Positions 11,149-22,652 of a stretch of 64,000 nt of DNA are shown here, piece by piece. A program made the position numbers and the translations under genes. The DNA comes from Chiua virens (Eukaryota; Basidiomycota; Agaricomycetes; Boletales; Boletaceae). The stretch covers positions 2,294,001 through 2,358,000 of the forward strand of contig JAHNUO010000005.1 of assembly GCA_019787685.1 (NCBI GenBank), written 5' to 3'. Each line of letters starts with the position of its first letter. Positions within the stretch are counted from its first letter, which is position 1. The notes beneath the pieces were generated by a model, which did no database searches, was not told the origin of the DNA, and saw nothing but the letters and a program-made list of their open reading frames with translations.

Positions 11149-12980
11149 TAGTCGGGTCAAGGTCTGCAAGTAGGGCTTCAAGGTCGGCTGTGGTTGTAAC
11201 AGAGTGGAAGGAAGCATCTGGCATGATGGGTGGGTGAGATAGAGTGGGAACAGAAGATGGGGATAGAGGAGAAAGGGGGAAAGACTCAGGGTTAGTGTTG
11301 GGTCTGTTTGCGTTGTCTGATTGTGTGTTTCTAGGATGTTGGGTTTTTGGGGGGTATAAGGTCGGTAGCTTTGTTGTCGCTGTTTTGGATAGGTTGATGG
11401 TCGTTTGTCGAAAGGTTGGTTTCTTGGGTTGGAGGGGCATTTGTGGCTTGATGTATGGGGTGCGTTTGGGGGGGAGGAGTACCTGTGTCCAAGGTTTGTC
11501 AGTGGGGTAGTATGGCATCTGGTTTTCGGGGTGGTTTGTGTCAAGGTGTTCGCATCGTGAGAGGAATTCTAGGCATTCTCTACTATTCTAGGCATTCTCT
11601 ACTGTGGCTGGGGTCGCATCGTGAGAGGAATTCTAGGCATTCTCTACTGTGGCTGGGGTGATTACCTGATTTGCAGTTAACGCAGAAGAGGTTTGAAGGA
11701 TTGTTGCATGAGTCGGTACGGTGAGTGTTACCGCAGGTGCCGCATATGTCGCTTTGGGCTTTGCAGGTGTGGGCGATGTGGCCCCATTTTTGGCATTGGA
11801 CACATCTGACTGGTTCTTTCTTGTCTTTATGGGGGTGTAATTTTTCTTTGTTTAGTATTAAGCCATCCCTTATTAGCGCGTTAGTGTGGTGCGGGTCTGA
11901 GAAGGATATGATAGCATAGGCTGATTTCTGGCTTGGGGATCGTCTGTATATTGGTTTGATCCAGCGTGCTGAGATTATGCTGTCTTGCAGGAGGTCGTTT
12001 TCTGATTCTATTCTGTTTAGGGATATGGGGTCAGCAACGTTGAAGGAAATTGGGACATATGGAACGACGATTGAGTAAAGCCTATCTTTAATTTCTGCTG
12101 GGAAGTCGAGGCCTTTCAGTAGCGATTCCTTATGGTGCATTTGTTTTAGCCAATTGGCTGCTTGCGTGGAGTTTACTTCAAATAGGATACTATTGTTGTG
12201 GAGTAGTATGACGGCTTTGACGGTGATTAGTGGGTCATTGTCTGTTCTGATGTCGTCTATGGCTGATTGGAGTTTTTGGGCTATGCTTTCATTGGTGTTT
12301 TTTGAGTGGTGTAGGGGGTCGTCGTCTGTGGGGGTAAGTAAGATTTGGCAGGATCGTACTTCAGCTCTCTTTAGGGCTTCGTGGATTTTTACAGAGCCTG
12401 TGGGGCTGGTCTGTAGTGCATCGCTGTATGTTCTGGGAGGGGGTGGTAAGTGCGGTTGTGATGGCAAGGGTACAAAGGATATCTTATTGGTTAGTGTTTC
12501 TGTTGCGGTTTGCAGGAGGTCTAGGGTAGAGACGGTTTTTGTTGTGGCTTGTTTGTGGGCATCCGTGAGATTTTTTAAGTTGGTGTTGGCTTGATGGAGG
12601 GAGGCTAGCTGTGAGGATATTGCTACTATGAATCTATTAGCGATGGTCTCAGTCAGTTTTGAGGAGTGGGTTTCCTCTAATATAAACACTATGGCTCTGA
12701 TTGCTTCGATGATGGGTCTGGGGGCTCCCGGTAGTTGAGTAATATGAAGTAGGGCTGTAGGTAGTTGAGATAGGTCAAGAGGTTCTCCGACGGGGATAAT
12801 GAGATGGGTATCTAGGTATTTTTTACCTGTCTGTGCATCTTTTACATCGTATGGGAGATTTGTAAGTTCTTCTTTTGTGAGGGTGGGGTTTGGGGTGGAA
12901 CGAGTACGCATAGGTTGCGGGGTTGGGCGTAATGTGTTTCCACCTGTTTTTTCACCTGTACGGGTCTTACTGGACGACAT
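11141..12980 (-). pseudogene. LINE ORF1: gag-like protein with CCHC knuckles (disrupted)
   Basis: A 465-residue frame runs from 12980 to 11583. Its C-terminal part holds three cysteine/histidine knuckles (CVQCQKWGHIAHTC, CGTCGNTHRTDSC, CVNCKSGNHPSHSREC), typical of nucleic-acid-binding ORF1 proteins of Tad/I-type LINEs. The frame then ends abnormally in repeated copies of a short segment encoding SHSRECLE (about 11545-11665). The original continuation is visible further on in 11518-11141, ending ADLDPTNE just before the ORF2 ATG. A local tandem duplication therefore truncated ORF1. Confidence 0.85.
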
Positions 12981-13114
12981 GTAGTCGTCCGTATGGTGAA
13001 GAGGGGATTTTTGTTAGCTTTTTTGTCTGTTGACGAATACTTACCTGCCAGATTTTTTGGGGTCCTGGTAGGGGTGCCACGTGGTAGCGGACAAAGAAGC
13101 TCTCGAAGATTACC

Positions 13115-13300
13115 TTGACTTGCACGTGCCCCTGCTACCGCCCAACCCTCCACACGCAGATCTAGCGTTCAGAGGGATGGTCATATGTCCGATTTCCGAG
13201 TAGAGTCGTTCCTCCCCATGAATAGTGACGATGACGACGAGGATGAACCAGACCCTTCAGTCACAAATCATCGCACAACTGGTACACCCGACATGTACAA
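13115..13300 (+). repeat. Right part of LINE target: fragment of second interspersed family (S3)
   Basis: After the right-hand LINE target duplication the sequence resembles 6045-6130: CGTTCAGAGG, then a segment reading ESFLPMNSDDDDEDE, compared with ESFPLMNDDDEDE. The left part of the same interrupted copy is about 6541-6659. The similarity fades after about 13260, where sequence leading into the minisatellite begins. Confidence 0.5.
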
Positions 13301-13429
13301 ATCATTGCTTGGCTGGGGCTGGCCGAGGACCGGCCGGTTGACGCACATCTGGGACACATCTAGGTCGTGAAAGTGGTACTGGCTGACACTAAGAATTTAT
13401 ATGGAATTCATGAGGAGACCACAGCAGTG

Positions 13430-16035
13430 GTACCAGCCAATAGACGCATGAACACCCTGGGACTGGTACCGGCCAGTTGAGCCAACATTGTGGGGACTCT
13501 TCTGGCAAGTACAATTCCCACGGAGTTATGGCACTATGCAGGTGGTACCGGCCGGGCATGCCATGTAAGAAAGCCCAATGCCATGGATGCATGGACACCA
13601 TGGAGGTGGTACTGGCTATAAACACCTGGGGGTGGTACCGGCCGGGTGGGTCTGACATGGCACACCCGGCTGGTACTAGGCCCATGGATGTATGGTCACT
13701 GCAGGGGTGGTACCGGCCGGGTGAGCCATGTCAGACCCACCCGGCTGGTACCAGGCCCATGGATGTATGGCCACTGCAGGGGTGGTACTGGCTGGGTGAG
13801 CCATATCTGGCCTATGTGGCTGGTACCAGCCCCATGGATGTGTAGTCACTGTGGGGATGGTACCAGCCGGGTGAGCCATGTCAGACCCACCCGGCTGGTA
13901 CCAGACCCATGGATGTATGGTCACCATGGGGGTGGTACTGGCCGGGTAAGCCATGTCTGGCCTACACGGCTGGTACCAGCCCCATGGATGTGTAGTCACT
14001 GTGGGGATGGTACCAGCCGGGTGAGCCATGTCAGACCCACCCGGCTGGTACCAGACCCATGGATGTATGGTCACCATGGGGGTGGTACTGGCTGGGTAAG
14101 CCACATCAGACCCACCCGGCTGGTACCAGACCCATGGATGTATGGTCACCATGGGGGTGGTACTGGCCGGGTAAGCCATGTCAGACCCACCCAGCTGGTA
14201 CCAGGCCCATGGATGTATGGTCACTGCAGGGGTGGTACTGGCTGGGTGAGCCATATCTGGCCTATGTGGCTGGTACCAGCCCCATGGATGTGTAGTCACT
14301 GTGGGGATGGTACCAGCCGGGTGAGCCATGTCAGACCCACCCGGCTGGTACCAGACCCATGGATGTATGGTCACCATGGGGGTGGTACTGGCCGGGTGAG
14401 CCATGTCAGACCCACCCGGCTGGTACCAGGCCCATGGATGTATGGTCACCATGGGGGTGGTACTGGCTGGGTGAGCCATATCTGGCCGACGTGGCTGGTA
14501 CCAGCCCCATGGATGTGTAGTCACTGTGGGGGTGGTACCAGCCGGGTGAGCCATGTCAGACCCACCCAGCTGGTACCAGGCCCATGGATGTATGGCCACT
14601 GCAGGGGTGGTACTGGCTGGGTAAGCCATATCTGGCCTATGTGGCTGGTACCAGCCCCATGGATGTGTAGTCACTGTGGGGATGGTACCAGCCGGGTGAG
14701 CCATGTCAGACCCACCCGGCTGGTACCAGACCCATGGATGTATGGTCACCATGGGGGTGGTACTGGCCGGGTAAGCCATGTCAGACCCACCCAGCTGGTA
14801 CCAGGCCCATGGATGTATGGTCACTGCAGGGGTGGTACTGGCTGGGTGAGCCATATCTGGCCTACATGGCTGGTACCAGCCCCATGGATGTGTAGTCACT
14901 ACAGGGATGGTACCAGCTGGGTGAGCCATGTCAGACCCACCCGGCTGATACCAGACCCATGGATGTATGGTCACCACAGGGGTGGTACTGGCTGGGTAAG
15001 CCATATCTGGCCTATGTGGCTGGTACCAGCCCCATGGATGTGTAGTCACTGTGGGGATGGTACCAGCCGGGTGAGCCATGTCAGACCCACCCGGCTGGTA
15101 CCAGGCCCATGGATGTATGGTCACTGCAGGGGTGGTACTGGCTGGGTAAGCCATATCTGGCCTATGTGGCTGGTACCAGCCCCATGGATGTGTAGTCACT
15201 GTGGGGATGGTACCAGCCGGGTGAGCCATGTCAGACCCACCCAGCTGGTACCAGGCCCATGGATGTATGGTCGCTGCAGGGGTGGTACTGGCTGGGTGAG
15301 CCATATCTGGCCTATGTGGCTGGTACCAGTCCCATGGATGTATAGTTACTGTGGGGATGGTACCAGCCGGGTGAGCCATGTCAGACCCACCCAGCTGGTA
15401 CCAGGCCCATGGATGTATGGCCACTGCAGGGGTGGTACTGGCTGGGTGAGCCATATCTGGCCTATGTGGCTGGTACCAGTCCCATGGATGTATAGTTACT
15501 GTGGGGATGGTACCGGCCAGGTGAGCCATGTCAGACCCACCCGGCTGGTACCAGACCCATGGATGTATGGTCACCATGGGGGTGGTACTGGCCGGGTGAG
15601 CCATGGCCGGTACCAGCCCCATGGATGTGTAGTCACTGTGGGGATGGTACCAGCCGGGTGAGCCATGTCAGACCCACCCGGCTGGTACTAGGCCCATGGA
15701 TGTATGGTCACTACAGGGGTGGTACCGGCCAGGTGAGCCATGGCTGGTACCAGTCTCATGGATGTGTAGTCACTGTGGGGATGGTACCAGCCGGGTGAGC
15801 CATGTCAGACCCACCCAGCTGGTACCAGTCCCATGGATGTATGGTCACCATGGGGGTGGTACCGGCTGGTTGACCCATGTCTGACCCACACAGCCGGTAC
15901 CAGTCCTGTGGATGTATGGTCACCTTGGGGATGGTACTGGCCGGATGAGCTATGTCATACCCTCTCAGCCAGCACCAGCCCCATGGCTGGGTGAGCCACA
16001 TCGCACCCACCTGGCTATTACCAGTCCCCTAGAAA
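13430..16035. repeat. 75-bp minisatellite with GGTACC/CCGG core
   Basis: About 32 units of 75 bp run from about 13606 to 15960, with degenerate units on both sides. The CCCATGGATGT motif recurs at exact 75-bp steps (13681, 13756, 13831). Alternating unit types suggest a 150-bp higher-order repeat. Units contain CTGGTACC and AGCCGGGTGAGCC. Because 75 is a multiple of three, both strands stay open for over 640 codons; I treat these as artefacts of the period, not genes. Confidence 0.95.
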
Positions 16036-16141
16036 CATGCATACTATGTGACACTGGCTGGCCTGATTGTGCTAGTGTATGACTGAAGTATATCTACAGT
16101 TTGGGCTGTCTGGGCTGTCCAAAGAAGATCATAAACTCATG

Positions 16142-19100
16142 CTACATGGTAACAAGCATCTCTTTTCCAAATGTATTTTCTGCTTTTTGTCTGAACCTTT
16201 GCCAAAGGTCCTTTTGTTTTTCGGCATATGCAACATGCCCTGGCTCCTGAGAGTTTTTTGATCTTTTCTCCCACTCTTCCTCCTGATGTTTGAACCATAA
16301 TGTGATCCAAAACATTTCATGTCTCACCATCTCCAGCTCCTCCTTCCACCGTGTATATCTAGCCCTAGCTTTCAGCCAGCTGACCCTAAGAACTTTTCAA
16401 GCCATCATGATATAGTTACAATCCTCCACTTCAGAGAAGGACTTGCTACTTACATTCGATATTCCACATATCTGACTGTCCTGAGTGACCTTCAATTCTC
16501 CAAAACCAAGGGAGGACATCTGAACTTTGACCAAATCTGTTCTCCTCTGTAATATCTTTGGAGAGGCGGAGATCTGCCTGTTGTATATCTTGATATTTTT
16601 GAAGAACATCTTGATTTGCTCCCAAGGACTTTAGGGCCTTCCTAGCACGATGGTAACTTTGGATGTCCCTGTTGATTTTCAATGTAGTTCTGTGAATTTC
16701 TTGTTTGGATCGGGTGTCGGTGCGAACTGAGGTTGAGCTTCGGATGTTCATTCTGTAGAGGATTGCTTTTTGACCTAAATGAGTTCTCAGTTGCTCCAGA
16801 CAGTCATTGGCCTGTCCTATACGCAGCTGAAGCTCCTCCTTTATCAAACTTCTCAAGCCCAACTCGCTTTTGAAGGACACCTCCATTGAAGAAGGCATTA
16901 CAAGTGGATGGTTTTCAGGACACTCCTCGACAGCTTCTGAGTCATCTTCACTGTATATTTCTTCTTCAGCTCCATACCCAGAGTTCTGTTGGTTTTCATC
17001 CTCTGAATCAGCCCTATTCTCTTCAAGACAAAATTCTGAATCATCTTTGGCCAGAGATGCCATTTCCACATAATCCATGCCAGCTAGAAAAGGGAAAGCA
17101 GACTGGTGGAACTTGGTGATTTTTGCAGATAGATGCTGACGTTTCTCAGCAATAGCCATCTTTTGGAGGACAGTAGGGTTACTGGGCAAACCCCTGATCT
17201 CAGCACGCAATGCATCTCTGTAAAGTTCTTCAGACAAGGGCAAATGATAACTGGGTTGACTTCAACATACTGGGCATCCTCTATACTTATTCCCTCTACC
17301 AACCAAGACAGAGAACCCTGTCCCATGGATAGTGATGCTTTTTCACCCATAATATTCAACCTCATCTCCAATAGAGTAGGTGCTAATAACAGCATAATTA
17401 GTATATCCTTTCAATTTCCATCCAAAAGAAATAAACCTTTGTTGATCTGCAAGCTATAAAGATCCAATTCCTCTCCTCTTTCAATATCAGCTTTCTCAGC
17501 ATCTTTCATCCAACATTCCAATTGATCAAGGTCCAAGGAAGTACAAAGGTCCTGGTAGGGACCTTCTGTCATTTTGATGCCATTCAGGGCAGTTTTATAC
17601 TTCTTGAGCAATGCTTTAACTAACCCATGGCATCAGCATTTACATAATATGACTAAGATGCTACATACCCAGTCCCACTAACTTCTTCCAGTTAGAATCT
17701 CTCATATGGTCGTCATAGAGTTCTTGCCTATGCGATAAACTCATTGACCTAGCAGAGGGGGATATTTTGTTAAATGAGGACCAGAGTGTTTCTAGGACCT
17801 CCCCATCAATATGTCCTGCTCCCTTGATGAACATAAGGCTGTATTGAGGAAAACAGCTAGGCTTATGAGCACTTAAATGAAATTTCCCAATTGCAGGAAT
17901 GATCTCCAAGTCCTTAGGCAAGGATAAACCATTGTAAGACTCTACCCTTTTCCTGAAATTGGTGTACCATTGGCATGCAATGTCATATATGACCAAGGCC
18001 TTTTGCACACCAGTTGAGTGATAAGAAACTGCTTGGCAAATTGAGTAGTCCATATTTTTTTGCCTAAAAACCAAGTGTCAGGTTTGAAATTTGACTTATG
18101 ACTAGATGCTTACTGTTCACCCTTATAGAAATCCACCACGGAGTGGGGGACGAAGCAACCATGCCGAGCACAAGCAGTGGCCCCTATCCCTGTGGCACGA
18201 AGGTTGGATTTCACGATGTTGGCGTCATTGACAGCCCTGTGGTTTTGGCAAGTTGACCTCTATAGCAGACAATGTCAGGATCATTATATATTTAGATAAG
18301 AAGTCACAACTTGCTTCCTTGCTATCCAGGGCTGAGGAGACATGGGCTTGGTAAGGCTCATTCTCCACCATATAGGCCAGCCCATCAGCAAGTGACACAT
18401 CCTCCTCAGGTTTTTTCATCTTCATGTGCTGAGCAGTGAAGTTTCCATCCACCACATAATGAAGAGCAATCACATCGCTAGAAATTCACATTAATTCAAC
18501 ATTGTCATTAATTCCAAAGTGACTGACATAAACTCACTCATTATATTTTTCCTCCCATTTGTCAGGTAAATTAATTCCTGGTTGGGGGCATGCAGGGCAA
18601 AATAAGGCAAGGGCCCCCGTGTTCAGACCCATATTGGTATCATGACCAAAACCAGCTCTCTTTCGGTTACAGAGGTCTCTCCACATTCTGGACACTCTCA
18701 TCAACTCCCGGTACCGGTCCTGACAAAATCAGGTAAAATTATACACACTACCATTGGAAAGAGCCTTACAGGGAGTGAATCAGGGAAAGCATTATTTGTT
18801 AGCCTTTTGAGTTTCATGTAGAAGCTTGAAGCAGATGTCTTGCACTCCAGTGCATCTACAAGAAATTCATCCAGTACACGAAATGTGAAGGCAGTTTGTG
18901 GCTTCGTGATTGAGGCTGGAAAAAGTCCACACTGTAGAAGTTGGAGGTGTTTGTTTTCCACCAAGGCCCCATTACACCCACACCATTTGACTGAGTGTGT
19001 GAATATGCCAGCAGAGTCAACAATAACAAATTGGTCGCTGGACCACTCTGCCCCTCCATTACCACTGGCAGGGCACACTTTTCCATTGTGACCCAGATTT

Positions 19101-19784
19101 AAACTAAACCCCAACTCTTTAAGAGCTATCCCTTCATAAAACCTCCCATTCCACTGTTGAACTTGGTGAAAAGGTAGGGAGGAATGAGCATCTACGGCAC
19201 AGGGGCCACACCAGGAATGGTTGCCAAAGCATGAAAGACATCGAATGCTGGCATCAGCCTGATGGCAGCTTGTACACTTTGAATGGTGGAAGCATTCTGA
19301 CTGTAATAGAGTTGAGAGATAGAGAGACCTGTACGGAATCCACTCTCGCAGAAAATCATTTTGGGTCTTTTGTCATCAGCAAAATAGACAGCCTTTAACT
19401 AATCCATACTCTTACTTTTGTTCTTCTTGGTGAGAATGCGAATCCTCCATCTTCCAAAGGTTCAAAATCTTCTTCAATAGCACCCTTTGTACCAAGCTTA
19501 CTCAGTATCTGGGCAGAGTCAGGGTGTTATTGAAAGCTTACAGCAGGCATTCCAGGAGCTTGGGTAGAGTGAGTAGGGACTATTGGAACCTTCCTTCTGA
19601 GGGTATGCTCTTCCTCATCTGATGACTGATAATAGGAGGTGGCATCCACTTCTTTATATGCCTTTTTCCCCCGTCTAGTAGTTGTTGGTGTGAAGACAAT
19701 CATAGACCCAGAGCCACGAGTTGCACCCCTTGGCTTATGGAGGGTAGTAAGTCTGGCTTTCTTTGAGGTTTTTGGTTGCACCAT
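16142..19784 (-). CDS. KDZ-family transposase with CxC2 cysteine cluster
   Basis: A multi-exon minus-strand gene. The N-terminus (ATG at about 19784) has TSKKAR, GATRGSGS and RRGKKAY, the start usual for fungal KDZ transposases. A long exon (about 19390-18700) carries the CxC2 zinc-binding region, with C..C, WCGPC, LPFHQVQQWNG and ECKTSA.SFY segments. Next are FCPACPQPGINLP (about 18580), VVDGNFTAQHMKMKKPEEDVSLADG (given in part) and ATGIGATACARHGCFVPHS (about 18170). YDIACQW, KFHLSAHKP and ILKGAG-like motifs lie at 17660-18050. A C-terminal coiled exon reaches the TAG at 16142-16144. One junction near 18290 does not join in phase in my reading, so a frameshift is possible. KDZ enzymes move large DNA transposons. 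Confidence 0.85.
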
Positions 19785-19944
19785 GCTCTGAGTCAAAGGT
19801 CCAAGAACGCAAACCTCAAACACTGCATGGACAGTTATAGGTGCTAGGGACCAATTCCTAATGGGACAAACATAGAGTCCGGAACTTAGTTATATGAACT
19901 GCCCAAATCATTTAGTGTTTAATACATTGCAGCCGAAATGCAGC

Positions 19945-21460
19945 CTAGCTGTGAACTAACCACCATTGTAACTGAGTAGGTAATGATGGTCGCTTGATCC
20001 CTAGCCTGTTATGAACATCATCTTTTGAATAATGTGCAACAACTACCCTCTCCCCCACAGACCACCCAGGCACAGAGTGAGCCAATCCTTTCCCTGTAAA
20101 TAGCAAGATGGTTCCTGGTGAATAAGCAAACTCTGCTTGGAGATCATTCAAGCAGAGTTTGGCATCATGGCCCTGACCCAGGCTCACTAGAAGGTCATAA
20201 AAGGAAAAAGCGCCACCTTGGTCACTATGCAGGGGCGTTACCCGGTTAACAATGACATCCATGCTGGCATAAGAACTTGGCCATATTGGGATGGGCCTCT
20301 TTAACTGCTCAATCAACAACTTAGTGGCCGCTTGGTTCACTGCCCACATCTCAGGATGCACCACCCTGAGAACAGCATCCAGGAGCTGTTCAAATGGTTC
20401 TATAGCACTGAGCCATTTCTGAACCTTCTCTGACCCGAGGGAAGATGAAGGGTAAATAGGATCAATGAGACGCTGAATTACTTAGTCATCAGGGCCAGAG
20501 TGAAGAGAACTAGAGAAATGACCAATGAAACTCACCGTGTGACCCTGAATGAACCTGCCAACTGAGACAACAAGCCTCCCAGTGCCAAAAATAGAGTTCT
20601 CGCCTCCAACGAATCCGTGAGATCGCCAAGAGGAACCATCTTCTATGTTTAGCAGATCATTCAGCATCAGGATAGAGCTATTCCACCCTTCCTGTCCTGG
20701 ATGTTAGAATATTTCCTGCCACTATTAGCTGAAGAACACACCACCTGATAAGGAAGGAGTAATCCTGGGAGGTACCATGCCACAATTTTGCCATGCAAAT
20801 CCACGATTGTTGAGGGTTTGGTTATGGAACCCAGCTTGTGGATGCGAAAAAACTTTTTTGTGGACCTTTTGGCCTCCGATTCAGCAAACCTGTCGTAATC
20901 CCAGTCAACTGGGACTAACTTGATTAGCCACAGAGCCCTTAAAGTTAGCCGCTGTTTCTACTCACTGGGGTTGAAGAAGGCAGCGGCAATTAAGGCAGCA
21001 CAGCGTTTCACTTCAGCATCTGCCAAACCTGAAGCCACAGCATGTGGCCCTTGAACCAAATTTTGGCTCAGATCATCTACAAGGCCTCTGGCTCTCAGCC
21101 TACCAAAATTTCCATCAACCTGGGGAAAGAGAAAAGATGAAATAAATGAAATACCTAGGCTTCCGCATCTTCTCCATATTGACTAGCCCCTCTCGAAAAA
21201 TTGGAACTTTGATTGTTGTCTCCATGAGAACTGCCTTCAAATGATGTAACAAACCATCTGCCAGATCCTTTTCCATCTGAGGTAACAATTGTTTCGAAGG
21301 TTGGGTTCAATGACGGTGTGAAAAATAAACTTTCAACATTATCCCACGCTTTACCAAAGATTTTACGAAACACATCATTTGGCCAAGCCTGCAAATCAGG
21401 TGCCACTCGTAAGGCATCCCCAAAACATAGCAACATTGATATTGTAAATACATGCCACAC
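19945..21460 (-). CDS. TET/JBP-like 2-oxoglutarate/Fe(II) dioxygenase (putative)
   Basis: The C-terminal exon (19945-20364) has PLHSDQGG, giving the HxD iron-binding pair, then YDLLVSLG, YSPGTILLFTGKGLAHSV with the second histidine, and GERVVVAHY with the arginine expected to bind 2-oxoglutarate. This order fits agaricomycete TET/JBP proteins, which oxidise 5-methylcytosine or related bases. Upstream exons contain SGLADAEVKRCAALIAAAFF, ALWLIKLVPVDWDYDRF and SITKPSTIVDLHGKI (about 20760-21120), also usual for these proteins. 5' exons near 21150-21460 are probable, but I could not join them in frame, so decay is possible. Its start lies beside, and in the same orientation as, the KDZ transposase, a linkage reported for fungal KDZ elements. 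Confidence 0.65.
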
Positions 21461-21551
21461 TAGCTACTGAAATAGAAAGAAAAAATACCAACTGGCCCAA
21501 GTTAGATTCAAATCAGATCTGTAATGGTACGCACTCCCACAAGTCTTGGTC

Positions 21552-21990
21552 CGTTATTGCTTCAGGAATGTGCCAGTACCTTGAGTGGGAATTAAATGCT
21601 GATTCCACCGTCACGCTAAGGGAGTTCGAGGACATGATGCGGAAGGATTTCGCCGGCCTCAGTCCCCATCCCACTTACATTCTACTCCCAACAAAGAAGT
21701 CCACCCCACCACCTTCCATGAACCCTTCACAGCTGCACCAAGTACCAGCCGGCCATTGTTGTGCAGCCAGCAATATCCATCACCACCCAAGCCAATTTCC
21801 CCACCACCTCTCAATGCTTCTGCGGCCTACATGACTCCCCAGATGCTCCTTTCCCACTGCACTCCCCATCCCATGCATTGTCAGTACCCCCCCCAACATC
21901 TCCCAGTGTAGAGGACCACACTGCAAAGATTGTACTGGTATCAGCATTGTTGTCTCCTGGCCTCGCAAAAGCCGAACTCATCTCCATTGC
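21552..21990 (+). pseudogene. Fragment of a fungal cyclin gene (3' part)
   Basis: After an AG acceptor-like site the sequence reads MCQYLEWELN, then REFEDMMRKDFAG and P.PTYIL, which I recognise as the end of the cyclin box in agaricomycete cyclins. A proline/serine-rich tail follows in shifting frames (PKPISPPPL, then PPTSPSVEDHTAKIV), typical of the same proteins. The N-terminal exons are absent and the frame breaks, so this is a displaced fragment next to the KDZ/TET pair. Identity is from memory of the family. Confidence 0.45.
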
Positions 21991-22652
21991 ACTGTGACAT
22001 TCAAAAAGCAAGATGTTCACCTTTGTATCACCAGCCACCTGGTAATTCCATACACTTTAGCTAACATACTACTAGTGGTGATTTGGAATTTGTTCATAAT
22101 ACCCATGTTTTCTGCGAACCGAAATGCATGCCTTAACGGTGCTTGCTGCCCCCAGGTTGGACAAAATTTCCGCAACCATCGCAGATCACGTGACTTAAAT
22201 TCAGATGACAAAGCTTCTTCTGTGTTTACTTGGTACAGTTTGAAGTACATGTGTAATTTTAACAATTTTTACTACTAGAGAAAGAATCAACAAAAGCTAA
22301 AGGCTGAAGCCAAAACACCAAGAGGGGGCCCACCCCTTGATGCGCTGGCCACAGGTTCGAAACTATACTATGTTAGGTATACTGACGAAACCATTCGTCA
22401 CAGCTATCATTCCCAATTGATTAGGTCAAGTAAGCATCCGTACTTAGAAGCAAGCCGAGCCAAGACATTGGCTGAAGCCTATAGCTTGGAGCATGAAATT
22501 TAGAACGAATAAATGAACTGGAAAACATACCTGCAAGAGGGACACATGGCATATGTCCACCCAGGCTTGCAGACATAAAGGGCAAATGAAAAGACGCCGC
22601 ACCCACATGACGCAACCGATCCCGACCACACCGCACACCATACTTGACAAGG
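21991..22652. other. No gene recognised
   Basis: I see no conserved coding sequence or clear repeat between the cyclin fragment and the 89-bp minisatellite. This interval might contain the right end of the KDZ-type element, but I could not pair terminal inverted repeats. Confidence 0.4.

Larger units (their letters stand above)
6660..13103 (-). mobile_element. Tad/I-like non-LTR retrotransposon (LINE), inactive
   Basis: The element reads on the minus strand. Its 3' end is a run of 24 T at 6660-6683, the complement of a poly(A) tail. It is flanked by an 11-bp direct repeat, CGAAGATTACC, at 6649-6659 and 13104-13114, which fits target-primed insertion. From 5' to 3' (high to low coordinates) it has a short 5' leader, ORF1 with CCHC zinc knuckles, ORF2 with endonuclease, reverse transcriptase and RNase H, and about 520 bp of 3' UTR. 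The RNase H domain supports an I/Tad-like group, as seen in fungi. ORF2 carries several inactivating changes. It is inserted in a relic of the second interspersed family. Confidence 0.92.

Noticed and set aside
13646..15661. Overlapping open frames of 671 and 648 codons on opposite strands
   Set aside because: Both are created by a 75-bp tandem repeat whose period is a multiple of three. Strict periodicity on both strands and no other coding signal argue against genes.
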